The position numbers and the translations under genes are program-made. Source: Lachnospiraceae bacterium (lineage in GTDB: Bacteria > Bacillota > Clostridia > Lachnospirales > Lachnospiraceae). Taken from it: a stretch of 16,047 nt of DNA. The stretch is from contig CAAGFP010000174.1 of the NCBI GenBank assembly GCA_900769175.1, forward strand, positions 1 through 16,047, in the 5' to 3' direction. The notes below the pieces were generated by a model. That model saw only the letters and a program-made list of their open reading frames with translations, had not been told where the DNA came from and did no database searches. Of the stretch, positions 1-6,403 are shown piece after piece. Positions within the stretch are counted from its first letter, which is position 1. The number at the start of each line of letters is the position of its first letter.

Positions 1-102
1 TATGATTTCTCTATCATTTTTGACTCGGTTGAAGACAGAAAAATTCACCATGATATGGGAAGAAAATATACGCAGGATATTATTATCCATGAAAAAGAAT
101 AA
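1..102 (+). CDS. C-terminal end of an unidentified protein (5' partial)
   Basis: Frame 1 is open from the window edge for 33 codons and ends in TAA at 100-102. The residues run YDFSIIFDSVEDRKIHHDMG and then finish with a hydrophilic ...QDIIIHEKE tail. I do not recognise the family. The assignment to coding sequence rests on the uninterrupted frame, a protein-like composition, and a strong intrinsic terminator that begins only 8 bases after the stop. Frame 2 is also open here but runs through to a later TGA inside the terminator stem, so it fits less well. Confidence 0.5.
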   Translation, partial: YDFSIIFDSVEDRKIHHDMGRKYTQDIIIHEKE

Positions 103-109
103 TTTAAAG

Positions 110-149
110 GCTTGAGAGGAAAGTATATATTTCTTCTCAAGCTTTTTTT
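110..149 (+). terminator. Rho-independent terminator
   Basis: A 13-bp stem (110-122 with 130-142, one G-T wobble) closes a 7-base loop GTATATA and is followed by seven T (143-149). It terminates the gene whose end is at 102 and isolates the metabolic operon that follows. Confidence 0.9.
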
Positions 150-197
150 GTGTAATAGGAATTTCCTCTGAAAGGATTTATAAAAAGAAGTAAAAGG

Positions 198-226
198 TAG
201 AAAAAGTAAGAAAAAAATGCTATAAT
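198..226 (+). promoter_or_regulatory. Extended -10 promoter for the reductase/aconitase X operon
   Basis: TATAAT at 221-226 is preceded by TGC (218-220), giving a TGn extended -10. TAGAAA at 198-203 matches TTGACA in 4 of 6 positions with a 17-base spacer. Transcription would start near 233, leaving a leader of roughly 80 bases before the ATG at 316. It is the only good promoter seen between the terminator at 149 and the first gene. Confidence 0.6.
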
Positions 227-243
227 TTTTATAATTGTGATTA

Positions 244-279
244 GGGAATAAAACAAGCGTTTCAATCAGATTTTATCCC
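244..279 (+). promoter_or_regulatory. Inverted repeat in the operon leader, possible operator
   Basis: GGGA-A-TAAAA (244-253) can pair with TTTTATCCC (271-279), leaving one bulged A. Overlapping its left arm is the short palindrome AAAC-AAGC-GTTT (251-262). The position, about 10-45 bases after the predicted transcription start, suits a repressor operator or an RNA hairpin. LacI-family regulators often bind such small palindromes, but no regulator gene is visible here to pair with it, so this is inference. Confidence 0.3.
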
Positions 280-315
280 ATAATTAATTCAAACAAATGT
301 ACAAAGGAGGGTATT

Positions 316-2370
316 ATGGAACAAAGATTAGAGCCTTTGTTTACACCATGGAAAATCGGAAATTGCGAGATTAAAAACCGTATTGTTCTGACTTCAATGG
401 GTGGAACGAATCTGTTGGGGTGGATGGAAGTAAATCACTTTGACGAAGCCGGTGCCCATTTTATTATGGAAGTGGCAAAAAACAACTGCGGTCTGGTGCT
501 TCCGGGCTGCCAGCCGGTGTATAATCCGATGCTGGGACAGTGGTTACATAAAAAGAAGAAGATGTATAAGGAATTGGCGGAATGGATGCCGAAATTCCAT
601 GAAACCGGCGCGAAGCTTTTCGTTCAGCTGACGGCAGGTTTTGGACGTTCCTTTACGATTGATCATTTAATGGAAACCCTCTATACGAATAAAGCGTTGC
701 GTGTTCTTTCGAAGCCGATTATGGATTTGGATAAAATCACCGCAGCGCCCAGTCCGTCTCCGAATCGCTGGTCGGACCACGTTCCTTCCAGGGAAATGAC
801 GGTTGAGGAAATCAAGGAATTCATTGAAGCATTCGGAAAAACTGCAAAACTGCTGCAGGAGGCAGGAGTGGATGGCGTAGAAATTCACGCGGTTCACGAA
901 GGCTATTTATTGGATCAGTTTGCACTAAAATATGTAAATAAGCGTACGGATGAATATGGCGGAGCACTTGAGAACCGCTATCGGTTTGCGGCAGAAATCG
1001 TGAAAGAAATCAAGCGTGTCTGCGGAGCGGATTTCCCTGTTTCGCTGCGTTATAGTGTGGAATCAAAAACCAAAGGATTTCGTCAGGGCGCACTTCCCGG
1101 AGAAGAATATGTGGAAGTTGGTCGTGATATGGCAGAATCGGAGCTGGCTGTAAAGTTTTTACAGGATGCCGGATATGATATGTTAAACTGCGATAACGGA
1201 ACCTATGATGCGTGGTATTGGGCACATCCGCCCATTTATATGCCGGAAAACTGTAACCTTTCCGATGTCGCTCATATCCGGAAATTCGTTGATATTCCGG
1301 TGGTTTGTGCCGGAAGAATGGATCCCTATGTGGCAGCGGATGCCATAGCGGATGGCTCAATTGACGGTGCCGGCTTTGCGCGTCCTTTCCTTGCTGACCA
1401 GCAATGGGTAACGAAACTTATCAATGACAAAAAAGATGAGATTCGTCCCTGTATTCTGTGTCACAACGGATGCTTTAATATGTGCCATTATGAAGGAGTG
1501 GCAAACGACCAGGATTTATCGGATGCCCTCCACTTATCGCGTTGTGCCGTAAATGCAGAAACCATGCAATGGAAGAAGCATCAAATCATACCTGCCAAAA
1601 CCCCGAAAACCGTTCATATTATCGGTGGCGGAATCGGTGGAATGGAGGCTGCAAGAGTATTAAAGCTTCGCGGTCACAAGCCTGTGATCCATGAAAAGAG
1701 CGATAAACTTGGCGGAGTTTTCATTGCTGCAAGTGCGGAGAGCTATAAAGGCAAACTTCGTGAACTTCTTGCCTGGTATGTAAAACAGATGAAGGATTTG
1801 GAAGTAGAGATTCATTATAATGAAACGGTTGATGACCTTTCCGTATTTTCGGGCAGTCCGGTATTGGTTGCAACCGGAGCTACGCCTCGTATCCTGAAGT
1901 CCGTACCCGGAAATGAGAGAATGATTGAAGCTTGTGATTTCCTGACCGGAACGGAAGTGGGAGAAAGGGTTGCGGTAATCGGCGGCGGTCTGACCGGCTG
2001 TGAAATAGCCTATGAACTTGCACTTATGGGCAAGAAACCGGTTATCGTAGAAATGAAGGAAGATTTGGTGGCACAAAAAGGTGTCTGTCTTGCTAACAGC
2101 TCTTATCTTCGCGAATGGTTTGCGCTTCATAAGGTGCCGGTTTACTTAAAAACCAGACTGTCTTCGGTGGAAGAAGACAGAATCATCTGTTTGAACGAAG
2201 CGGATGAAAAAATGGAAATCCCGTGTGACAGTGTAATCAGTTCTGCCGGATATGTGCCGGCGCCGTTAAAGAAGGGTTCCGGTAATGTGACCTATATCGG
2301 CGACTGTAAGGAGGTCGGAAACTTAAGAACCGTTGTCTGGGGGGCATACGAAGCTGCGATGAAGATATAG
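316..2370 (+). CDS. Old Yellow Enzyme family NAD(P)H:flavin oxidoreductase (2,4-dienoyl-CoA reductase / BaiCD-like)
   Basis: This 684-residue cytoplasmic FMN/Fe-S/FAD ene-reductase has the layout of FadH-type dienoyl-CoA reductases and clostridial BaiCD. An OYE TIM barrel spans about 5-375, with the active-site stretch EIHAVHEGYLLDQF (H191, H194) and RTDEYGGALENRYRF at 210-224. A cysteine cluster C379-x2-C382-x3-C386 with C410 as likely fourth ligand follows, and C390 is an additional cysteine. A dinucleotide-binding domain then shows GGGIGG at 437-442 and a second GGGLTG at 556-561. Such enzymes move hydride from NAD(P)H through FAD and the cluster to FMN and reduce an activated C=C bond. 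The start follows AAAGGAGGG by 5 bases. It heads the operon; the aconitase X subunits start 74 bases after its stop. The spacing C386 to C410 (23 residues) is longer than the 11-12 usual in dienoyl-CoA reductases. The substrate is unknown. Confidence 0.9.
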   Translation: MEQRLEPLFTPWKIGNCEIKNRIVLTSMGGTNLLGWMEVNHFDEAGAHFIMEVAKNNCGLVLPGCQPVYNPMLGQWLHKKKKMYKELAEWMPKFHETGAKLFVQLTAGFGRSFTIDHLMETLYTNKALRVLSKPIMDLDKITAAPSPSPNRWSDHVPSREMTVEEIKEFIEAFGKTAKLLQEAGVDGVEIHAVHEGYLLDQFALKYVNKRTDEYGGALENRYRFAAEIVKEIKRVCGADFPVSLRYSVESKTKGFRQGALPGEEYVEVGRDMAESELAVKFLQDAGYDMLNCDNGTYDAWYWAHPPIYMPENCNLSDVAHIRKFVDIPVVCAGRMDPYVAADAIADGSIDGAGFARPFLADQQWVTKLINDKKDEIRPCILCHNGCFNMCHYEGVANDQDLSDALHLSRCAVNAETMQWKKHQIIPAKTPKTVHIIGGGIGGMEAARVLKLRGHKPVIHEKSDKLGGVFIAASAESYKGKLRELLAWYVKQMKDLEVEIHYNETVDDLSVFSGSPVLVATGATPRILKSVPGNERMIEACDFLTGTEVGERVAVIGGGLTGCEIAYELALMGKKPVIVEMKEDLVAQKGVCLANSSYLREWFALHKVPVYLKTRLSSVEEDRIICLNEADEKMEIPCDSVISSAGYVPAPLKKGSGNVTYIGDCKEVGNLRTVVWGAYEAAMKI

Positions 2371-2444
2371 AGCAATTGAAGGAAAGAAAAAATGAGCAGC
2401 AAAAATCAGAGAACGGATTACATATTATTTATGAAGAAAGTGAG

Positions 2445-3734
2445 ATGATAAATTTGAATTTAACGAAAGAGCAACAGGATATTTTAGACGGGAAGCAGGG
2501 AGAGGTTCTTGCTAAAGTCATGAATACGCTGGTTCGTTACGGCGAATTATTCGGTGCAGAGTGCATGGTTCCCGTAACCTGCAATTACAATCATCTGGTA
2601 ACGTCTTTTGGATTAAAAGCATTAACGCCGGTATACGGTCTGATGGATCAGCTGATTGAATCGGGAAATGCTTCAAAACAGAAGTTTTCGGCTGACCCGA
2701 GACCGCTTGATAAAAATGTACCCAGTAATCTTTTGCAGGATTTTATCTTTAAGAATTTCATGTATTCCAGGCAGGCAGATTACGAAGAACAGTTGAAGAA
2801 GCTAGGATTGATGGACAAGGATGCGTTTACCTGTACCTGTTACATGGATGAGGTCGGAAATACACCGAAAATGGGAGATGTGCTTTCCTGGGCAGAATCC
2901 TCCGCCGTTGTATATGCGAATTCCGTACTTGGCGCAAGATGTAACAGAAATTCCGGTATTATTGATTTAATGGGTTCGGTGTTAGGATATGTTCCGAAGT
3001 TCGGTTTCCTGACTGATGAAGGAAGAAAAGCAGACTGGATTGTAAAAATTGAAACAACAAAAAAACCGGAAGCTCAGCTTTTGGGCTCTGCAATCGGAAT
3101 GAAGGTAATGGAGGACGTTCCTTTTATTGTCGGACTTGATAAGTGGCTGGACGGAGAATTAAATGATGCGGCTAAAACTTATTTAAAAGATTTTGGCGCA
3201 GCAACTGCCTCAAACGGGGCGGTAGGTTTGTATCATGTGGAAAATATTACGCCGGAAGCTGTCAAACTCGGACAAAGCCTGATCAAAGAAAATGCAAAGG
3301 TTTACATAATAGACGATGCGGAACTTGAAAGAGTATATAAAAGCTACCCTGTGATCTGGAAAAATAAAGATGCAAAGCCGAAGCTTTGTTTTATGGGCTG
3401 TCCTCATATGAGTCTGGAACAGCTGATCGACTGGACAAAGAAGGTATCTGCGGGCTTAAAAGAAGCAGGTAAAACCAAGGTTTGCATTCCGACCGTTTTT
3501 ACTGCTGCACCTGCAGTACTTCGTAAATTTGAGGAAACGGAATATGCAGCAACCTTAAAAGAGTGCGGAGTCATTACTTCCTATATTTGTCCTTTGATGT
3601 ATATGAATAATCCGCTGAGTGAGAAAATGCCGGTTATTACATCAAGCAACAAATTAAGAACCTATACCAGTGCAAGGTACTACACGGATGATGAAATTTT
3701 AGAACAGATTACGAAAGGAGGGGAAGGCAGATGA
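2445..3734 (+). CDS. Aconitase X catalytic (large) subunit, DUF521 family
   Basis: This 429-residue protein matches the AcnX large domain. LTKEQQDILDGKQG occurs at the N-terminus, then TCTCYMDEVGNTPKMGD at 129-145, the signature WAESSAVVYANSVLGARCNR at 149-168, GCPHMSLEQL at 318-327, and TSARYY near 408-413. Characterised relatives are iron-sulfur dehydratases: cis-3-hydroxy-L-proline dehydratase in bacteria and mevalonate 5-phosphate dehydratase in archaea. Candidate cluster or active-site cysteines are C132, C166 and C319. I chose ATG 2445 because the family begins at the LTKE segment. A TTG at 2376 would add 23 low-complexity residues lying between the genes. The ribosome site for 2445 is weak (AGAAAG), perhaps relying on coupling to the preceding gene. 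Its stop overlaps the next start as ATGA. Confidence 0.88.
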   Translation: MINLNLTKEQQDILDGKQGEVLAKVMNTLVRYGELFGAECMVPVTCNYNHLVTSFGLKALTPVYGLMDQLIESGNASKQKFSADPRPLDKNVPSNLLQDFIFKNFMYSRQADYEEQLKKLGLMDKDAFTCTCYMDEVGNTPKMGDVLSWAESSAVVYANSVLGARCNRNSGIIDLMGSVLGYVPKFGFLTDEGRKADWIVKIETTKKPEAQLLGSAIGMKVMEDVPFIVGLDKWLDGELNDAAKTYLKDFGAATASNGAVGLYHVENITPEAVKLGQSLIKENAKVYIIDDAELERVYKSYPVIWKNKDAKPKLCFMGCPHMSLEQLIDWTKKVSAGLKEAGKTKVCIPTVFTAAPAVLRKFEETEYAATLKECGVITSYICPLMYMNNPLSEKMPVITSSNKLRTYTSARYYTDDEILEQITKGGEGR

Positions 3735-4174
3735 GAGAATTTAAAGGAAGAGTCGTTGCACCGGGAACTATAGAAGCGAAAGCTCTGGTTTCTCACGGCG
3801 GATTGAATACCCTTGCTTCTTTCCAGAAAGCATTGCAGTTTGGCGATAAGCAGGCAACCTGCGGCGATCAGAACAACCCCGACCTTTACGGAAAGAAAAT
3901 GGCCGGAAAAGCCCTGTGTCTGCCAAGAACGATCGGCTCGACAACAGGAGGACTGGTTTTATATTGTGCCTGTTCCATGAAGCGCCAGCCGGCTTGTATG
4001 TTATTCTCCGAACCCATCGATTCACTGGCAGCAGCCGGCGCAATTCTGGCAGATGTATGGCTTGAAGACGTGACCATGCCGGTGATTGACAGCCTTGGAG
4101 AGGATTTCCTTTCCTATGTGAAAGATGATATGACCATCACGATTAAAGAAGACGGAGTGGTCTGCGTAGAGTAG
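3731..4174 (+). CDS. Aconitase X swivel (small) subunit, DUF126 family
   Basis: This 147-residue protein is the mobile swivel domain that closes over the AcnX active site. Visible family features are GTIEAKALVS at 12-21, the DLYGKKMAGKALCLPRTIGS stretch at 51-70 with GSTTGG at 69-74 (the conserved Ser of the GS motif is S70), and the PACMLFSEPIDSLAAAGAI region at 87-105. The start ATG overlaps the large-subunit stop by 4 bp and is preceded by AGGAGGGG, so the two subunits are translationally coupled. TIGSTTGG and the His-Gly-Gly in place of a more usual segment near residue 22 suggest a subfamily whose substrate may differ from the characterised enzymes. The function as part of a two-subunit dehydratase is secure; the reaction is not. 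Confidence 0.85.
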   Translation: MREFKGRVVAPGTIEAKALVSHGGLNTLASFQKALQFGDKQATCGDQNNPDLYGKKMAGKALCLPRTIGSTTGGLVLYCACSMKRQPACMLFSEPIDSLAAAGAILADVWLEDVTMPVIDSLGEDFLSYVKDDMTITIKEDGVVCVE

Positions 4175-4186
4175 AAAATATATAAA

Positions 4187-4232
4187 ATTATTTTATCAAA
4201 ATAATACAAGGAAAGCTATTTGAAAAAATAGC
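4187..4232 (+). promoter_or_regulatory. Two small hairpins in front of the GH26 gene
   Basis: ATTATTTT-ATC-AAAATAAT (4187-4205) is a perfect 8-bp palindrome. GCTATTT-GAAA-AAATAGC (4215-4232) is a perfect 7-bp stem with a GNRA tetraloop that ends just before the GGGAGG ribosome site (4234-4239). Neither is followed by a T tract, so they do not look like ordinary terminators. They could be an RNA-stability or processing signal that sets GH26 expression apart from the upstream genes; that role is inferred. Confidence 0.4.
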
Positions 4233-4243
4233 CGGGAGGAAAT

Positions 4244-5182
4244 ATGCAAAAGGCAGTAAACCCTGATATTACAGAAAGTGCACAGAAACTTTTAGATTAT
4301 CTATCGGATGTTGCCGGTAAACAAATCATTACCGGGCAACACACACAGACCATTCCCATGGAAGAGATTGACTATATTTATGAGCAGACCGGGAAAAAGC
4401 CAATGCTTCGCGGTTTTGAACTTCTGGCTTATTCTCCGAATATCAACTATGAGGATGCAACTAAGGAGTGTCTTACGGAAGTATACGAGAATCGGGGCAC
4501 GGTTGAAACCGCAATTGAGTGGGCAAAGGAAGATAAAGGGATTGTAACACTTTCATTTCACTGGTTTTCCCCCATTGGCGGACATGATAAAAGTTTCTAT
4601 GCAAAGAATACCGATTTCGATGCAAGGAATATTTTAATCAAGGATTCACCGGAGCAGAAAGCATTTTATTCGGACATGGATGTGATTGCAAAGGAATTGA
4701 AGAAATTTCAGGAGGAAGATATTCCAATCCTTTGGAGACCGTTCCATGAAGCATATGGTGAGTGGTTCTGGTGGGGCGCAAAAGGAGCAGTGGTTGCTTC
4801 GAAGCTGTATCGCATGATGTATGAATATTATACGAATGTTCATCATTTAAATCATTTAATCTGGGTTTGGAACTGCCCGATTCCGGAAGCCTATCCCGGG
4901 GATGATTGCGTGGATGTGATTTCGATTGACATCTATATGGAAGCCTTCAAAAAGACGGATTATAAAGAAGCCTATGAGGAACTGGTTGCCGGAACGTCGA
5001 AAGATAAAGTGGCGGCGCTCGCAGAGGTTGGTTACATGCCGGATGTGGAAATGCTTGAGAAATCCCATGTTCCATGGGCTTATTACATGACCTGGTCAAA
5101 GGAATTCTGCATCGGAGAACAGTATAACAGCGTTGAACATCTCAAATCCATGTATGCAAGCGATTATTCCATAGTGAAGTAA
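4244..5182 (+). CDS. Glycoside hydrolase family 26, beta-mannanase-like, cytoplasmic
   Basis: A 312-residue GH26 catalytic domain with nothing else attached. The clan A acid/base region is WRPFHEAYGEWFWWG at 164-178, with E169 as the proton donor after H168. The nucleophile is E261 in ALAEVGYMP. ITGQHTQ at 29-35 and the SFHWFSPIGG loop at 104-113 also fit GH26. The protein has no signal peptide, anchor or binding module, so it should act on imported manno-oligosaccharides, or on a related glycan, inside the cell. The start has GGGAGG 4 bases upstream. It follows the aconitase X genes after 69 bases and may share their transcript. GH26 also contains enzymes with other specificities, so 'mannanase' is the family default rather than a demonstrated activity. 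Confidence 0.85.
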   Translation: MQKAVNPDITESAQKLLDYLSDVAGKQIITGQHTQTIPMEEIDYIYEQTGKKPMLRGFELLAYSPNINYEDATKECLTEVYENRGTVETAIEWAKEDKGIVTLSFHWFSPIGGHDKSFYAKNTDFDARNILIKDSPEQKAFYSDMDVIAKELKKFQEEDIPILWRPFHEAYGEWFWWGAKGAVVASKLYRMMYEYYTNVHHLNHLIWVWNCPIPEAYPGDDCVDVISIDIYMEAFKKTDYKEAYEELVAGTSKDKVAALAEVGYMPDVEMLEKSHVPWAYYMTWSKEFCIGEQYNSVEHLKSMYASDYSIVK

Positions 5183-5234
5183 TTACTACAACTTCTTTTA
5201 ATTATTGAAACCAAATTTAGAGGATAAGCGCTTT

Positions 5235-6353
5235 ATGAAAATTTGGATTGTATCAAGGGGATGCCCTAGTGAACAAAATCCACAGTATGGAATTTTTGAG
5301 TTTGATCAGGCGAGGGCTTTAAAAACAGCTGGTTTTGAAGTGATATTTTTAGCATTGGACTTGCGTTCTATTCGTCGATGGAGAAAATGGGGAATACACA
5401 CTTTTGTAAAAGAGGGTATCTCGGTAGTGGAAATAAATGTACCTTATGGACCGATTCCGTATAAATTATATGATATGGTAGGAAGAAAAGCATTCAAAAG
5501 ACTTTTTTATAAAGCGGTAAAGTTATACGGGAAGCCGGATATTGTACATGCCCATTTTGGAAATGTTGCAAGTCTTTGCGCGGACTGTGTGACAGCTGAA
5601 AAAATCAAGTTTATAGTTACGGAGCATCACTGTAAAATTATGGAAGAACCAATGGTCCCGAAGGTGTATCGTGCGGCAAGCTGTGCATACAGCAAAGCAG
5701 ATAAGGTAATTGCGGTAAGCGGTGCATTAGCCAAGCGGATTTATGAAAAATTTGGTGTAAAGGCGGAAGTTGTAGCAAATATTATTGATGAAAATAATTT
5801 CTCCTTGGAGAAAGTGCCTCATAAAGATGCGTCTCAGGATTTTTTGTTTTGTACTTGTGGTAATTTGATTCATCGAAAAGGATTTGATATTATTTTAAAG
5901 GCTTTTTCTGTAATGAAAAACCAATCTTCAAAGCTTATTATCATAGGTGATGGACCTTGTAGGCATAAGTTGGAAGAATTGGTAAACGATTTGAGTATTA
6001 TACAAAGAGTTGAATTCAAAGGCAGATGTACGCGTGATGTAATAAGGGATATATATCGAAACTGCGACTGTTTCGTTTTATCTTCTCGTTCGGAAACTTT
6101 TGGAGTTGTATATATTGAAGCACTTGCGTCCGGTCTTCCTATTATTGCCACCCGTTGTGGAGGTCCTGAGGATATTGTGACGGATGAAATCGGAGTTCTG
6201 ATAGATGTGGATGATGTAGAGGGATTAGCGGAGACTATGGATGATATGATTCAGAATTATCAAAAGTACGACAAGGATTATTGTGTGGAGTATGTAAAAA
6301 AACGATTTTCCGGTGAAGAAATCTGCACGCGTCTGGAAGAAATCTATAAATAG
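5235..6353 (+). CDS. Glycosyltransferase family 4 (GT-B fold)
   Basis: This 372-residue retaining glycosyltransferase is shown by the N-terminal Rossmann domain (DIVHAHFGNVAS at 102-113, TEHHCKI near 129-135) and the C-terminal donor-binding domain. The latter includes GNLIHRKGFDIILKAF at 209-224, IIIGDGP at 235-241 and the EX7E motif SETFGVVYIEALASGLP with E287 and E295. The family moves a sugar from a nucleotide-sugar to a cell-surface or exopolysaccharide acceptor on the inner membrane face. I chose ATG 5235 (MKIWIVSRG, a normal GT4 start, with AGAGGA 11 bases upstream) over a TTG 30 bases earlier. It follows GH26 by 52 bases. Its stop lies in a 12-bp tandem duplication next to a dispersed repeat. 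Donor and acceptor cannot be read from sequence. Confidence 0.85.
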   Translation: MKIWIVSRGCPSEQNPQYGIFEFDQARALKTAGFEVIFLALDLRSIRRWRKWGIHTFVKEGISVVEINVPYGPIPYKLYDMVGRKAFKRLFYKAVKLYGKPDIVHAHFGNVASLCADCVTAEKIKFIVTEHHCKIMEEPMVPKVYRAASCAYSKADKVIAVSGALAKRIYEKFGVKAEVVANIIDENNFSLEKVPHKDASQDFLFCTCGNLIHRKGFDIILKAFSVMKNQSSKLIIIGDGPCRHKLEELVNDLSIIQRVEFKGRCTRDVIRDIYRNCDCFVLSSRSETFGVVYIEALASGLPIIATRCGGPEDIVTDEIGVLIDVDDVEGLAETMDDMIQNYQKYDKDYCVEYVKKRFSGEEICTRLEEIYK

Positions 6354-6366
6354 GTCTATAAATAGG
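6343..6366 (+). repeat. 12-bp tandem duplication across the GT4 stop codon
   Basis: TCTATAAATAGG occurs twice back to back (6343-6354 and 6355-6366). The first copy contains the TAG stop of the glycosyltransferase; the second runs into the GGGACG left end of the dispersed repeat. It may be a scar of the repeat's arrival or simple slippage. Confidence 0.8.
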
Positions 6367-6403
6367 GACGCTTCTTCTGTCACGAGGAGTGTCCCTTTGT
6401 CAC
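6365..6403 (+). repeat. Dispersed palindromic repeat, copy A (left end only)
   Basis: GGGACGCTTCTTCTGTCAC is followed by one 20-base unit of the form NNGGAGYGTCCCTYTGTCAC. The segment 6365-6376 can fold on 6384-6395 (12 pairs including three G-T wobbles, 7-base loop), so it may terminate transcription between the converging genes. It lacks the 56-base right half present in the copies at 8148 and 12545. It overlaps the 3' end of the minus-strand membrane protein gene and encodes its last residues. Confidence 0.8.

Noticed and set aside
1660..2130. 156-codon minus-strand open frame inside the reductase gene
   Set aside because: Antisense to the FAD-binding domain of a well-supported gene; composition is that of a reverse-strand shadow.
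2376..2444. Extended N-terminus of the AcnX large subunit from a TTG at 2376
   Set aside because: The family starts at the LTKE segment just after 2445, and the added residues are a Lys/Glu-rich stretch with no family similarity that I can see.
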